Below are positions 1 to 14,508 of a stretch of DNA of 64,000 bases, one piece after another (within the stretch, counting starts at the first letter, position 1; each line of letters starts with the position of its first letter). The notes under the pieces were generated by a model. That model was not told the DNA's origin, did not search any database, and saw nothing but the letters and a program-made list of their open reading frames with translations. Position numbers and translations under genes: made by a program. Origin of the DNA: Punctularia strigosozonata HHB-11173 SS5 (taxonomy: Eukaryota > Basidiomycota > Agaricomycetes > Corticiales > Punctulariaceae); contig NW_006767443.1 of the NCBI RefSeq assembly GCF_000264995.1, forward strand, positions 454,612-518,611, written 5' to 3'.

Positions 1-2546
<2,546 letters not shown>

Positions 2547-2968
2547 GACAGGATCCCGCAGCGCACGCGGAGAAAGATAGCAAGCAGGGATTGAAACCGA
2601 GCAATCAACGGCCCGGGGCGACTAGTCTGGTCTTTTAAGTAGTATCGTGTACGTGGCCTCGGAGGGTGTAGCGGAGGAAAGCAAGGGGTGGTCGCGTTCC
2701 GAGGTGGGTGTCCTCAAGGCAGCCAAAGCGTGCAACTGCCGCTCAGGCTCTGAGTACACGGCAATTTGTCTCGGGCGGCCATTTACGTCACTTTCCTTCC
2801 CTTGATAATATACAAAACTGATTGCCTCATCTTATCTTCTTATCTTTGACGTTATAGATAAACCCAGCGATCGAACAAATCCATGGATAATTAAGCTCGA
2901 CAACAGACGAAACGTGGTACAGTATACATACTCGGCTAGCATGAAGAGAAACGTTAGCCTGAACACGC
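2547..2968. other. Intergenic, Slt2 upstream / Pta1 downstream
   Basis: About 420 bp between the Slt2 start and the Pta1 stop. It becomes AT-rich towards 2800-2900, as expected for a 3' UTR and terminator of the minus-strand Pta1 gene. I see no further coding signal. Confidence 0.5.
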
Positions 2969-5900
2969 TCAACTTGGCGTCGGAGTACCCTCCTTCGACC
3001 CTCCCGGCTCCTTCGGCGCGCCTGGCTCGTCCTCCCCAAACAGATCGAGGTACCCCGCCGTACGCGCCTTGTTCCCCGCCTTCTTGAGTACGAACTCCCT
3101 CAACCCCGCTTTCAAATCCGGCTGCTTGTCCACCAAGTCTCGCAGCTGGTCTTTCGGCAGCTGCAGCAGCGCGCCAAAGCTCGCGGGCGCGATCACCTTC
3201 GCGCATCGGATGAAGCCCGCCCAGAGTGGCGGGTTCGTCCAGATCTTCTTCGTGATCAGGCGCGAGAGCAGCGTGGTGGACACGAAGCCGACGAGCGATT
3301 TGTACGTCTGCACGGCCTGGATCACCGTCCGGAGGAAGAGCGTCGGCAGCACCGGCTCGTCGACGATCTGCTGCAGCACGACGGCGAGTATCTCGGATCG
3401 GTACACGTCCGTCATCGAGAAGCAGATTCCGATCGCCTCCATCGCGCTCTTCAACCCAATCTCCTTCTCCGAGTTGTGCAGCACGACCATCAACTCCGCA
3501 GGCGTCAGTAACTCGCTCTGGCGCACGCGTGGCAGGTTCGAGGTCACGGTCGTGAACGTTTGCGGCGGCGTGGTGACAATCGAGCTGAACACGGCGCGCA
3601 CAAGAGCCTTGTTCTCTGGCGTGCCGTTCAACATCGAGACGATGCGGGGTAGATGTCGGTGGATGTCCGCCTGAGGATCACAGTGTAGTCAATATCGGAT
3701 CCATCATGCGAAGAGCATGACCTACCTTGTCCATCTCCCCAATGATGGGCATCAAGAACCGTGCGTCCAGGTCCCTCTCCGCCATGAGACTCTTCACGAG
3801 AACCACAAGCGGTGCACTCGGCCGTCCGTGTTCCGTGAAGATATTGAGCACCCGCAGCGCGAGAGACTCGGCGCCGGGCGGGAATGTCCGCAAAAGCGTG
3901 AGGAGCTTGCCGTGCCCTGACCCCAGCGACCGTATTAAGGGCGTGATTAAATCTTGTACCGTCTCCTGCACGGACTGATGCATCTGGCTGTATGCAGCGA
4001 ATATTCTGCACGGCACCATTCATTAACTACCTTCGTCCTCCTCAAGCGAACACGAAAACTCACTCGTCAAGAAACTCCGGTACCTGTCTCGACAGTGCGA
4101 ACAACAGCTCGACGTGCTGCAGAACCTCCGCCTTCACCGCCGGGATCTCGATCTGCTCTCCCAAGTACGGCGTCTGCACCAGCTCCTCCGGTGGGAGCTC
4201 GCCATCCTCGTCGTCCATTGCTGTGTCCTCGCCTCCACCTCCGGAAGATGCGCCCTTTTTGGTCGACTGCAGCCTCCGGAGCATCTGGAGCGCAAAGTCG
4301 CGTACCATACCATCCATCGGCTGCTGGTCGGGCACCCATCGCCGGACGGTATTGATCGCGGCTGCTCGCGTGAGCTTTTCTGCGGGGAAAGGATCACGTA
4401 GTCAGCATCGACATATAAGTTCCTTGCACGAGAACGTTACCTGGATGTGTTGTCAGATCTAGTAACACCGTTATCGCATCGTCCCTCAGCGATGGCCGTT
4501 GCATCACAAACCCCCGCAGAGCCGTAAAGCCCACCTCACGCCTGATCAATGACCCATATTCAGTATATCATTTTCGCCCTGTTAACCATCCTTACCTCTC
4601 GGGATCGACACACAAATCTCGCAACAGCGCAAACACATCCATCGGAACCGAGGGTATGTCGAGCAGGAACCGAGAAAACGTTCGGTCCTTGGCGTCGAGT
4701 TGCGTCTGGTACGCCGATACAATCTGGTTCAACCAGGTGTCGTAGTTCGGCCGCTGTAAAACCAGCTTAGTATATCGCTGAGACCCCAAGAACGATCTGC
4801 GGCTACGTACCCAACTTCGGTCACCTCGTGTTCGTATCTGGTCGTTGTACCACTCTTCGTTCATCCACACCGTCGCTAGCCGTACCCTTGATAACGCTAT
4901 CAGCACGAAAACGTCAAATATCCAGATCCGTGAAGTGAACCTCACCGTCGGGGGAAATCCGCCATGATATAATCACACAAGGTCCGCCTCAGCCTCTCCT
5001 GCCTTGCGTACCCGACCTCGTCTCCCCCATCCACCTCCATCCCCTTCTCCTCCTTCTCTTCCTCCCCGCCCCCTCCATCCCCCTTCGGCGGATAAGCGAC
5101 GCGCGTGACCATCCGCACCACGAGTGTCATCCACAGCTCGGGCACAGCAAGGTTCTCCTCCGGCGCGCCGTCTGCGTCCACTTCGTCCCACAGCCGCATC
5201 ATGCTCGCGCGCACGACCGCGTCGCGCTCCGTCTCCGGCACCTCCGGCGGCGGCGGGAGCCTAAAGTCCGTCAACAGCTGGATCTTCAGCTCCCCATCCG
5301 CACCCAACGCCTCCTCTGTCGCCTCTGTCTCCATCGCCATCGCCGCCTCATCGCCCGATAGCTAAAGGGAGGGGAAAGCAGGGACAATGAATGACCACGG
5401 TCGCCATCGAGGTAGGAGGATTTTACCTCTTGGTTCAGCCTCTCGGGCTCATACTCTATCTCTTCTCCGTCCACATTCATGTCCAGGGGATTCACCACTT
5501 CCTCCTTAACCGCCACCTCCCGATCTCCCTCCTTCTCCTTAACCTCCGTTCTATCCACCTTCGCCGACCCATCCGGTCGTGCCTTCGGGGCTTCCGCCTC
5601 TGGCGCAGTCCCCGAAAGCCCGGGTACAGGCTCGACCGAAGGTGCCCGCGCAGGTGCGGGGGCCTCCGCGAGCGCCGGCACCGGTGCCCCGTTCGCGACC
5701 CGATACGCCCTAACGAGCTCCGCAAGCCGCTCCTCGCTGAACGCCTGCAGGTTCGCGACTATGAGGTCCGTAACGAGCGACGCAGGCAATGACGAGAAAT
5801 CGAAGGAGGCGAGGAAATTCGCGTTCGCCGCGCTGCCCGCCGCGCCGTGCTCGCGCTTCACCCGCTTCGCGTCCGGCTCCGCGTGAGTCCCGGAAGAGGA

Positions 5901-7281
5901 TGCGGTGGGAGGAGTAGGGGACGCCTCCATGGGCCGCTTGAGGCGGGCGGCTTCGGCTGCGAGCGCGGCTCTGCGAGCTTTTTCTTCGGATGCAGCGCGG
6001 TCCATGCGAACGCCTTGAGCAGCGAGCGCTTCGTTGATCTGCTGGATGTACGGTTGGGCCTGCGGCGTTCTGATGACGTCCATGTTAGTTAATCAGCGAT
6101 CTTTTCGGCACCGTGGATGGGATGTTGACGTACTTGGATAGGTGGACGAGCAGGATGCGCACGGCCTTTTCGGCGCTCTTGACCTCGCTGGCGGGGAGGC
6201 CGGCAAGGGCGGCGGGCGTCCATGACGCAAGGGAAGAGACGACGAGTTGCGCCAGAGACGGTCGCAGCTTCGGGAGTGTCGCCCAGGAGTTGAGGATGGC
6301 AGAGAGGATGTCGTGGTTCCTAGAAGCGCATTTAAATTAGTTAAGCTCGGTTCTGTATTGCATTTCGTGGCGGAGTGGCATGGCGCGACTGGGGTAGGGG
6401 TGGAGGCGGAGGCGGAGGACATACTGTGAGGTGTAGAGGATGGTGATGACGCTCTCGATGAGCTTGAGTCCTTCTTGCTCGAGTTGTTGGACGGGGATGA
6501 AGGGATGGTTGGTGGGACACATGGCGATGTTCGGGTCGTTCTTGTTTTGTAGCTGCACGACGTGTTAACCAGAACGAAGGATGGAAGATTTGAAGACGCA
6601 CTCGAGGATCCGACACGCCCCTAGTTTGCACGATGATCACTCGTTGGAGGAATTTGATCGCGGCCAGCTTGACTCCCGCTGTGACGGTCGGCGCCCAGAC
6701 CCACTCGAGGATGGTGGCTTTGGCTTGCGCGAGCATATCCCACTGAGGGCGCATGCTCATATTGCTCGTACATCTTGCAACCTCCGTTAGGTATGCAGAG
6801 TACAGGCGACATCCTAATGTCACTTACAGGACGCGAAATAGCAGTGGATACACCGTAGCGAAGCATTGCACCACGATCTTGACGGTGCTCGGATTGGGGT
6901 CGCGCAACAGACCAACGAGCGTGTCCAAGCTCTGCCCGGCTACTATAGTAGCAGTACCAACATCAATATGATATTCCATGCTTATGATGACAACGAGAAG
7001 CTATGATGAGAGTAAAGTCACTGACACTGCGTCCTTGCCTCCAAACTCAATGCGCTCCGACATATCGCGTACTGCAGCAAGTCCAGCACCCATCTCTTCA
7101 ACAAGGAGTCGCCCGCTCCCGCGACGGTCTTCACTAGCGTGCCACAGAGGATGGGGATCGGCGCGGGCTGCGCCTCGAGCGCTTCACGCAGGGCGGCGAG
7201 CAGGTCGGCCTGCTCCTTCGAGTCGGCGGGAACGGCGAGCGCGGCTTGCAGGGCCTGCAGGGGGTCGACCGGGGCTGCCAT
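2969..7281 (-). CDS. PTA1: Symplekin / Pta1, cleavage and polyadenylation factor scaffold
   Basis: Scaffold subunit of the nuclear pre-mRNA 3'-end processing complex. The first exon starts at the ATG at 7281 (MAAPVDPLQALQAA). Helical-repeat segments follow: LDTLVGLLRDPNPSTVKIV (near 6900), then TILEWVWAPTVTAGVKLAA (near 6700). A Lys/Arg-rich and acidic low-complexity linker lies at about 5290-6080. HEAT-like exons run through 3680-5340. The last exon (3634-2969) matches the symplekin C-terminal domain, with LLQLPKDQLRDLVDKQP and LSRLITKKIW. About ten introns of 50-80 nt interrupt it. The next gene to the left is Slt2 on the same strand. A second subunit of the same complex, Mpe1, lies 10 kb to the right. 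Exact splice sites were not all fixed. Confidence 0.87.
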
Positions 7282-8363
7282 CACGCACGTCGCGCGCTTA
7301 TTTCCAGAACCAACAGGATATCTCGACTTATGGGTTGGTGGTTGGTCGTCAGACACAGCAGAAACTCAGAACTGGGCCGGGATGTACGCCACCGTGGTGG
7401 CTGAAGGCAAAGCGGGCGCGCGCCTCCTGGTGGCCTTGGATCCCAGCTCTGCCTTTCACCTTCATCCCAAATGATTGTCCGCCGGATGGAACATTGGCAT
7501 TGCCGAGTCGACACTCGCTCACGACCTTCATTGATTCAGGCCGTATCATCACCAACAGCGTCTACTGTTCGACAGCCGGACGGGCGCTAACGCAATCTCC
7601 CTTGTGGCAGCAATAGTCAATGGAGAGACAAACAACATTTTTCAGTAACTGTAGACGACGATTGCGGATGAGTCATTGTGTCTCGTTCGACGTGTCTCGC
7701 TGTTGGAAGGGCGACGCGACTGAACATCGGCAAATAGGTGCGTATCTTGTTGCGACGCATAACCGCGCTCTGACGTTCATCTCTCACCTTGTTTCACGCA
7801 GAGGTCGCCGGCACTTTCGTCGTAGTATGACGAAACGAATCTCGCCGGGAATGGTTCTGCCAAAATTGTGGTCTGAGGCATCAGGGAGTGCACCTGATAC
7901 CATGGCCGGTGAGCTCTATCAATTATCCTTCGAACCATCTCCTTTACTGAAAACTCGCAGTACGCGCACATGACTCCGCTATCGAACACATGTTGTTCAT
8001 CATCGCTCAAAGAATATGGCCAAAGAAGGTACCGATATCCAAAGCATCGGAGAATCGAAGCACGTCTATGAACGCGGAGAACGAGGCGGAAGTCGATTCT
8101 ACGAGCAACATAGAAGATACATGACTACGAGATACGACTGCGACGCGAAGGGTGTCACCCAATCCCACGATGGCAAAGCTCGTCATCCCCCCCGCCTTCG
8201 CGCTCCACAAGGCGTTGTCCGTGGCCCGTGGGTCTGCAGGATACTGGAGATGGCGTCCGAAGTGGAGATGACGGAATGAGAACGTTCCTCCAAGCTCCGC
8301 GTCGTGAAAGGTAGTCGGCATGTTGGGATACACCGTTCGGCGACAGAGCGCGCGGCAACCCTG
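7282..8363. other. Pta1 upstream region and uncertain minus-strand reading frames
   Basis: The first 300 bp serve as Pta1 upstream sequence. On the minus strand, 8333-8007 is open for 108 codons and 8010-7777 for 77 codons in another frame. They follow the F-box gene directly. Neither resembles a family I know. They could be a downstream exon of the F-box gene, a decayed gene or chance. Confidence 0.3.
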
Positions 8364-9661
8364 TCACGCATCCTCATCCTCAACGACTTCTACATCCACG
8401 TCGAGCGCCTGTATTCTCTCGCAAAGCGACCCCACATGTTGCTCCGCGAGTGCCTTGACATTTCGGTTATACGTCTCCGATTCTGTCCGTGTTATCGAGT
8501 GGGGCCTGCCATACACAACGGCGAAAATTTTGACGCGGACCCGAGTCAACTTGACGACATCCGAAAGCCTGACGAGCGCGTCCGCGAGGGCCGCCCACTT
8601 GTCGCCGTCGTCTCGTTTCCCCCAGGCCGTCGAAACGGTGAACGTGATTTCGAAGCGTGTGATCGTCGCCAACGCTGCGCTCTCCAGGATGGCCTGAACC
8701 CCACCGACGTCGAATGCGGCCTTCCGGAGCGAACTGTATTTGCCTAGTTCGATGGTTACGCAGAAGGACTCCAACAACGGGTTGTTCGCAAGGTCCAAGC
8801 GCTCTGCGAGGGCAAGTGAGAACTCATCATCATTCGCTCGGTCGCATGCTCACCTTCTTGATCGGCGTATAGGTAATAGCCCTGGAGCGACACGTGCAGA
8901 TATCTGAGGCCGGGGCAAAGCTGCACGAGCTTGCGCAAAGCCAACAACTCTTCCTGCAGCATCCACTTGGGTACCCAGCTCAGGCGCGAGAGGGATGCCA
9001 GGGAACCGAGCGAGCAGAGATGGGCCAGGTAGTCGCACACGAGCCTGAAGTGATTTACGACATATGGGGCGGGATCTAGGTGGATTTCCGCGATGTCGAG
9101 CGCCGGCGCCTCCGTAGGCAATGGCCTCGGCGGGTAAACCGACCTGATTTTCACGTTCGGACCGATGCGGACGCAACGGAGGTGGGGCAAAGAAGTGAGG
9201 ACCTGGAAAACGGACATGGGTTCCAGCGCGGCGCGCTCGATCGCGAGTGTTTTCAAACCGGGGCAACAGACCGCGATATTCTGAGCCAATTTCAGGGGGT
9301 ACTCTTTCCACTCCCCTGATAGGGTCTTGAAGGAATCCGGGATATGCTCTTCTAGCCAGACCGTGAGCTCCTCGACCCGGGGAAAGACGAACGGAATCTC
9401 TGATTGTCCCATCGGTACGGCCACCACACGGATCTTCGTGACGTTCTCCAGGATGTTGGGCGAGAACTGGATGAGATTTCTGATCGTGTCCAGGTCCTCC
9501 TTAGCGCGTAGGAAGAGCTCGGAAGGAAACAGATGGTACTGGCTGGCGCTGCGCCAGCGACGATGGGTTAGGGAGCACGCACGGAGTGCATCCTTGTCGT
9601 CGTGTAGAAGATCGATAATGCAGTCCCACAGCTCTTGAGGGAGTTTGTTCTCGAGGGTCAT
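8364..9661 (-). CDS. F-box protein with leucine-rich C-terminal part
   Basis: Predicted substrate adaptor of an SCF ubiquitin ligase, as is usual for F-box proteins; the substrate is unknown. Two exons, 9661-8854 and 8803-8364, joined by a 50-nt intron (GTGAGC...CGCAG), give 415 residues with an unbroken frame. The N-terminus (LPQELWDCIIDLLHDDKDAL then CSLTHRRW) is a good F-box: Leu-Pro start, helical core and conserved Trp. The rest is made of irregular leucine-rich stretches (VFPRVEELTVWLEEH, LPHLRCVRIGP, LSRLSWVPKWMLQEELLALR) typical of the large, fast-evolving Agaricomycete F-box/LRR families. A TIR-flanked insertion begins only 56 bp upstream of its ATG, within its likely promoter. Confidence 0.8.
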
Positions 9662-9716
9662 GTTGGGTGGACAGCCAGATTATGAGCAGATCGTGAATGT
9701 TGCAGAGCAATAACGC

Positions 9717-10528
9717 TACAGCCGTTTTCAAAAATCATGAGCGCGGCACCAGAAACGAGACGCGCGTCGTGAACGACCCTAAAGTGGGGTCACCGCCAGA
9801 TCAGCGATGCCGGCGAGCTCAGGAGGTCAGCCAGCTCAGGCATCTCGACGGGATCGTATTGCTGTTGTTGTCTGAGGAGTGCCCGAGCATAAGGGAGCCA
9901 AAGGTTAGCCCGATTTTGAGCTCGAGATACGATGTGCAATGTTTCTGGGGGTTTCTGATTCCCTCAACTTGATGCTCCCGGCGGATTGTCTTTCACCCAT
10001 TCTGTCAACTTCCACTCGCCTATGGGATCTTCTTGATAGCGGGCTACACCTTGATTTGGAGCAGTACACTTGTACAATGGTTGCCCCTCAGTGAGCCGCT
10101 GGCAGTAACCCTAATGTAAGGGTCTTACCCAATGCTCCCCAATGACGAGTCGCCGATGAGTTCCCAAACATCTCGTTGTTGAAAACATTGGTAGACTCCT
10201 GGGACACAAATTTGCTCATACAGAGGCTCGACTGTGTCCAGATTTGCTGGACATAGCGTCCATAATCATGGTTTACATTCGCTGACGCTATCCTTGCCTG
10301 CTACCGGGAAATTGCTCGTTAATTCCTTTGAATATCATGTTTACCACTCCTCAGAATCATCCTCTGAGCTCCTCACGTGTATTTTAATCATTTCCATGCT
10401 ATCCTAGGGCGCATCATCGTAGAGTTCGTCGTCGAACACGATGTGCTGGCAGCAAACCCAGCTTTGGGGTCATCACGACGCGCATCTCGTTTCTGGTGCC
10501 GCGCTCATGATTTTTGAAAACGGCTGTA
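9717..10528. mobile_element. TIR-flanked 808-bp element with TA edges (non-autonomous, Tc1/mariner-like)
   Basis: The sequence from 9719 inward recurs in reverse complement ending at 10526. The first 42 nt of the two arms (starting CAGCCGTTTTCAAAAATCAT) are identical, and similarity with a few mismatches continues to about 70 nt (9719-9788 and 10457-10526). Both arms are bordered by TA (9717-9718 and 10527-10528), which fits a TA target-site duplication as made by Tc1/mariner transposases. No transposase gene is present, so it would have to be mobilised in trans. It could alternatively be an inverted duplication of a gene end. Confidence 0.6.
9793..10460 (-). pseudogene. Broken coding sequence inside the TIR element
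   Basis: Reading the minus strand between the two arms gives several protein-like segments in order. They are an acidic stretch (IVFDDELYDDAP) followed by MIKIHVRSSEDDSEEW near 10350-10440, then VNHDYGRYVQQIWTQ and MFGNSSATRHWGALG near 10130-10290. GEWKLTEWVKDNPPGAS follows near 9975-10030. The end reads YDPVEMPELADLLSSPASL with a stop at about 9793. In-frame stops after DDAP and elsewhere, and no splice pattern I could close, suggest decay. An ATG sits inside the right arm. I do not recognise the protein. Confidence 0.35.
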
Positions 10529-11255
10529 GTCGCGCGACGACAGGAGGTCACCGCGACTCAGCCCCTCCCACGAGTCTACACGCCATGTATCTGCAGCCTC
10601 AAAGTCTGCTACTTGCTGGCACGTAAGTATACCCGGCCTCAGACGTCTCGGGGATACTCTCCACGCGAGGAAAGTGAAACACGTAGGCTTTCGGCAGCAT
10701 ACAGGGTCAGCACGCTTCTGGTTCATCGTATGTACACCCTTTTCTCCGACTTGCTCATGTGGGTTCAAGGAGTTCGTGCCTGATGCCGATCTTGCTCTTC
10801 CAGTCGTTACGCGGTGTGCATCAGCATGAAGCTCGACTTCGCTTTTCCTGCGGTTATCCGTCAAAAGCTGCGTTCAACCCCCCCTGCGGACGGATGAATA
10901 TATCGACACTGCTGCCCGCGTTCGCGTACGTAGCGAGCTCTTCCCGTGGAAGTTGCTCCTGTTCCCCGCTACAAGTCCACCACTATAGCATTGCTGGTAA
11001 TGACTCCAGCTCTTTCCGTTAACGAGATGAAGGACCAATGTCTCGATGACGGCCGTACTGCTCGCACCATAAATCGCCTAGCGGCCTAAGATATGTGGGT
11101 CTGCAGGCGTGGGCGCGGGGTGTGTGGTACGTGTCTAAACTGCCGCCGCGCATACGCGTACACGGGGAGATCGACCGCTTATTCATCCTCTCAACAGTCA
11201 CTACCATGGCGTAACCTCAGGGAAATGAATCGTGACAAAGCCTCTTTCCAAGCAC
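10529..11255. other. Intergenic, no gene seen
   Basis: Open frames here are short, lack start context or splice partners, and match nothing I know. This is probably the 5' regulatory region of the aldo-keto reductase gene. Confidence 0.4.
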
Positions 11256-11263
11256 AATAAAAG
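11256..11263 (+). promoter_or_regulatory. TATA-like box of the aldo-keto reductase gene
   Basis: AATAAAAG lies about 80 bp upstream of the ATG at 11339, at a spacing usual for fungal TATA elements. Confidence 0.4.
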
Positions 11264-11338
11264 GCGCGACGCCTCAGTTAGCTCATGCTTCAGATCGCTC
11301 TTGCCCAAGGAGAACATTGATACTAGATAATTCCCGCC

Positions 11339-12852
11339 ATGTCGCTCTTCACACCAGCCCCTCTTCCCCGGACCAACCTCGGCCGTTATCGTCGTTTGTC
11401 ACCTACAGCAGGTATCCATGTGTCCCCGATCCAGCTCGGCGGGGCCAACATCGGTGATAAGTGGCACACGATCGGCCTGGGGGAGATGGACGAGAAGTCG
11501 TCGATCGCGCTGTTGGACGCGTACTTCGATGCGGGCGGAAACTTCATCGATACGTCGAGCAATTAGTCGGTTGCATATGCTCGATGTCCGGTGTCCGTGG
11601 TAATAAACTTTTTTGCCAGCCAGGACGGGCGATCGGAAGAGATTATTGGAGAGTGGGCGGAGAAGAGGGGTATCCGCGACCAGCTCGTCATAGCCACCAA
11701 GGTCTGTAGCACATCACCAACTTGGTCTCTTTAGGAAGGGTCACTGAAGTTGTGTTCCCAGTACACGTCTCCGCACAAGTCTCACGACCAGTCGATCACC
11801 CAGAAGGTTAACTACATCGGCAACAACGTCAAGTCGTTGCATATATCCGTCGAGGCCTCGCTGAAGAAACTTCGGACGTCGTACATTGATATTCTTTACG
11901 TGCACTGGTGGGACTGGGACACGAGCGTGGAGGAGGTCATGAACGGCCTCCACGCGCTCGTCCTGGCCGGGAAGGTCCTTTACCTGGTGAGCGCAGCCGT
12001 CCGTTCTCCGATCAAAGTGTGAGGTGCTCACCCATTTGGGGCAATGTACAGGGTATATCTGATACGCCGGCATGGGTGGTATCCTCGGCAAACCGGTACG
12101 CGCGTGATCACGGGAAAACGCCGTTCGTGATCTACCAAGGCGCATGGAACGTCATGGAACGCTCCTTCGAGCGTGAAATTATCCCCATGGCTCGTTATGA
12201 AGGTGAGCCAACTCTTCCTTTACAATCTGATCATATACGCGCCAGGAATTGAGACGTCGTTTCTTGACCAATCAGGCCTCGCACTCGCGCCGTGGAACGT
12301 GCTCGCCGGCGGTAAGATCCGCACGGACGAGGAAGAGCAGCGCCGCCGGGAGTCGGGTGAGAAAGGCCGGACGGTGTTGAACCCAAATTGGGAGCGAACG
12401 GAGGACGAGAGGAAGGTGTGCAAGGCGCTCGAGAAGGTCGCGGCCGAGGTCGGCGCGAAGCATATCACTGCCGGTACGAGAGCCGCCCCCGATCCTTCAC
12501 CGTGTCCACATTATGCTGACCATTTCGTAGTCGCGATCGCGTACTTGATGCAAAAGACGCCGCACGTATTCCCCATCGTCGGCGGACGGAAGGTCGAGCA
12601 ATTGCTCGCGAACATTGAAGCGCTCAGCATCACTCTCAAGCCCGAGCAAGTCGAGTATCTCGAGAGCATCGTGCCGTTCGACCCCGGGTTCCCGAACAGC
12701 ATGATCGTAAGCAGTCCCATTTTCACGGAATGTTGGGGCGGGGCCTCAACTTCTCGGCTTTTGGATAGGGCGACGGGACCAAGTACTCGTTGTTCATGGC
12801 GATGTCGAACTTGGACAAAGATCCGCTGGTCCCGGTCATCCGTCCGCAGTAG
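11339..12852 (+). CDS. Aldo-keto reductase, aryl-alcohol dehydrogenase (AAD) type
   Basis: NADPH-dependent reductase of the fungal aryl-alcohol dehydrogenase group. In wood-decay fungi these interconvert aryl aldehydes and alcohols. Seven exons (11339-11565, 11620-11701, 11762-11986, 12052-12202, 12276-12473, 12531-12706, 12769-12852) give 380 residues, the usual AAD length. Seen in order: [10 protein letters not shown] at the N-terminus, [14 protein letters not shown] with the catalytic Asp, [11 protein letters not shown], then [18 protein letters not shown]. After these come [18 protein letters not shown] and the C-terminal cofactor-binding segment [19 protein letters not shown]. The first donor is GTCGGT, a weak site. 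A P450 follows on the same strand 1.7 kb downstream. The substrate is inferred from the family only. Confidence 0.9.
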
Positions 12853-14508
12853 ACATGGGAAAGGCCTTATGTACAGTGTGTGGAAGAATACATCGTGACG
12901 ACGGGACGAAAACCGGAGAGAGTGCCGGGCGACCTCTATCTAGGACACGCGGAAAACGGGAGGGATGGTACTCTGCATTGATATGCAGCTTGTTCACATC
13001 GCCAGGTCGTCTTGAGACGATCTTAAGAGCATCAAGCAATCTCGAACACTTTGTCGAGGCTGGACTACCTGCATGAGCGAGCAGCAGGGATAGCATCGAT
13101 TGCAGGCGATGGATGCAGGCGAACTTGAAGGTGTACTCCGTGCCTTTGAGCGCGATTAGTCCTCAAGGGTCAGTCTGCGCGTCGAAATTGTACCACCATG
13201 AGAGCTATCGACTCTTCGGATATCTGCAACATTACCCCATCTGAACGTGGGTTGAAAATGGTTTCAGTTTCGTGAGCCGTAGACAGTAGGCCTCGGTTGA
13301 AAGAAGAAGGAAGTAGAAACAATCAACTTGACCACCACGGTTTCCTCGTAGATCTCATGGTTCTCAGATTTGGAATCGAGAGTGATCCTCACATAGTGCA
13401 GAGACGAGTCACAATCCGGCTGGACAGTGCGATGCACTGTTTTGTGCGTCGTGCTTTGCACTTCAGATTCAGTGAGTCCTCGTTCAGGTGAGCGTTGATA
13501 GTGCATGTCCCAAGCGTCTTGAATTGCGATAGAGTGGGTCGCGACGTTGCAATTGGGTAATTGGGCCGTTGCAAGAAGTACTGACTTAGGCTGCGTTTGG
13601 GAACGCTTGATTCTGCGAGACAGATTTGACCGAGACCACTTGCCATTCTAGATCCGTGAGACTGAATGTACATACATGACAAGACATGTACAGCAGTATA
13701 AAATAGGGTCAGAGACAAACTGAGTCAGTGGACTGGTTTTTTCTACCTGGTACGTCGCCTGCACGAGTGGCGTACGTGCAGCGCAGCACCCGGCTGTTCC
13801 GCTACCAGGACCACTGCAATCTACCTACCGGTTTGTGACTGTCAGTCGCTGCCGTAATCTGGACAAGACTTTCAAACAGCGATTGTCACTACGTTGTCGG
13901 CTTTTCACCTGCATCCCAGCTGTCTTCGAGTCTATTCGGCGCATCTATCATTATGGTGCATGCACGGGGCTAACTTGACCGGGGCTATGCTTCACACTCA
14001 ATCCAATCCTCCCGTTCGCTGCGCGTCACATTTCTCGGAGATTCTTTCGCGTCGGCCTTTCGAATAGCCCGAGTTACGATGAGACATCGAGGACTTTTGC
14101 TCAGACTGAGTTCAGTTCTAACTTTGATGTTGCTCCATCCGGCATTATTGACACCGTGGTTCGCCAATCGTCGCTCCGGGTATACAAGCTAAGCTTGGTT
14201 CACAGTCATGACCCGAGGTCTCCATTCCACGCCATAGCACTTGTGCCCCCTCTGTCTCCTTCGGGCGGAGCAGTTCGACCTGCTAACTACCTTTGGGATA
14301 TGCACGAGTGGCGTATTGTACATCGTAACATCGGGCGGATGTCCTCTCCGGCCTCAGGATCAACCCGCGGTCTCCCACGTCAAGCTAATGTTCTTCTGAT
14401 CCAGCCGAATGCGGGAGGCGATGGTCTAAATGCGCGGATACTTAACATGAGGGCCAGAATTCTTTGCTACTACTGAACTTCCCCTCTCCCTCTCACTTCG
14501 TCGGCGCT
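12853..14508. other. Intergenic, no supported gene
   Basis: 1.65 kb between the aldo-keto reductase and the P450. A good TATA sequence (TATAAAAT at 13697-13704) has no recognisable gene behind it. On the minus strand 13506-13264 is open for 80 codons with a strand-like run (YVRITLDSKSENHEIYEET), but I could not extend it by splicing. Nothing else is supported. Confidence 0.4.

Noticed and set aside
10505-10864. 119-codon minus-strand frame overlapping the right TIR
   Set aside because: It crosses the element boundary, has no recognisable domain and an unlikely composition.
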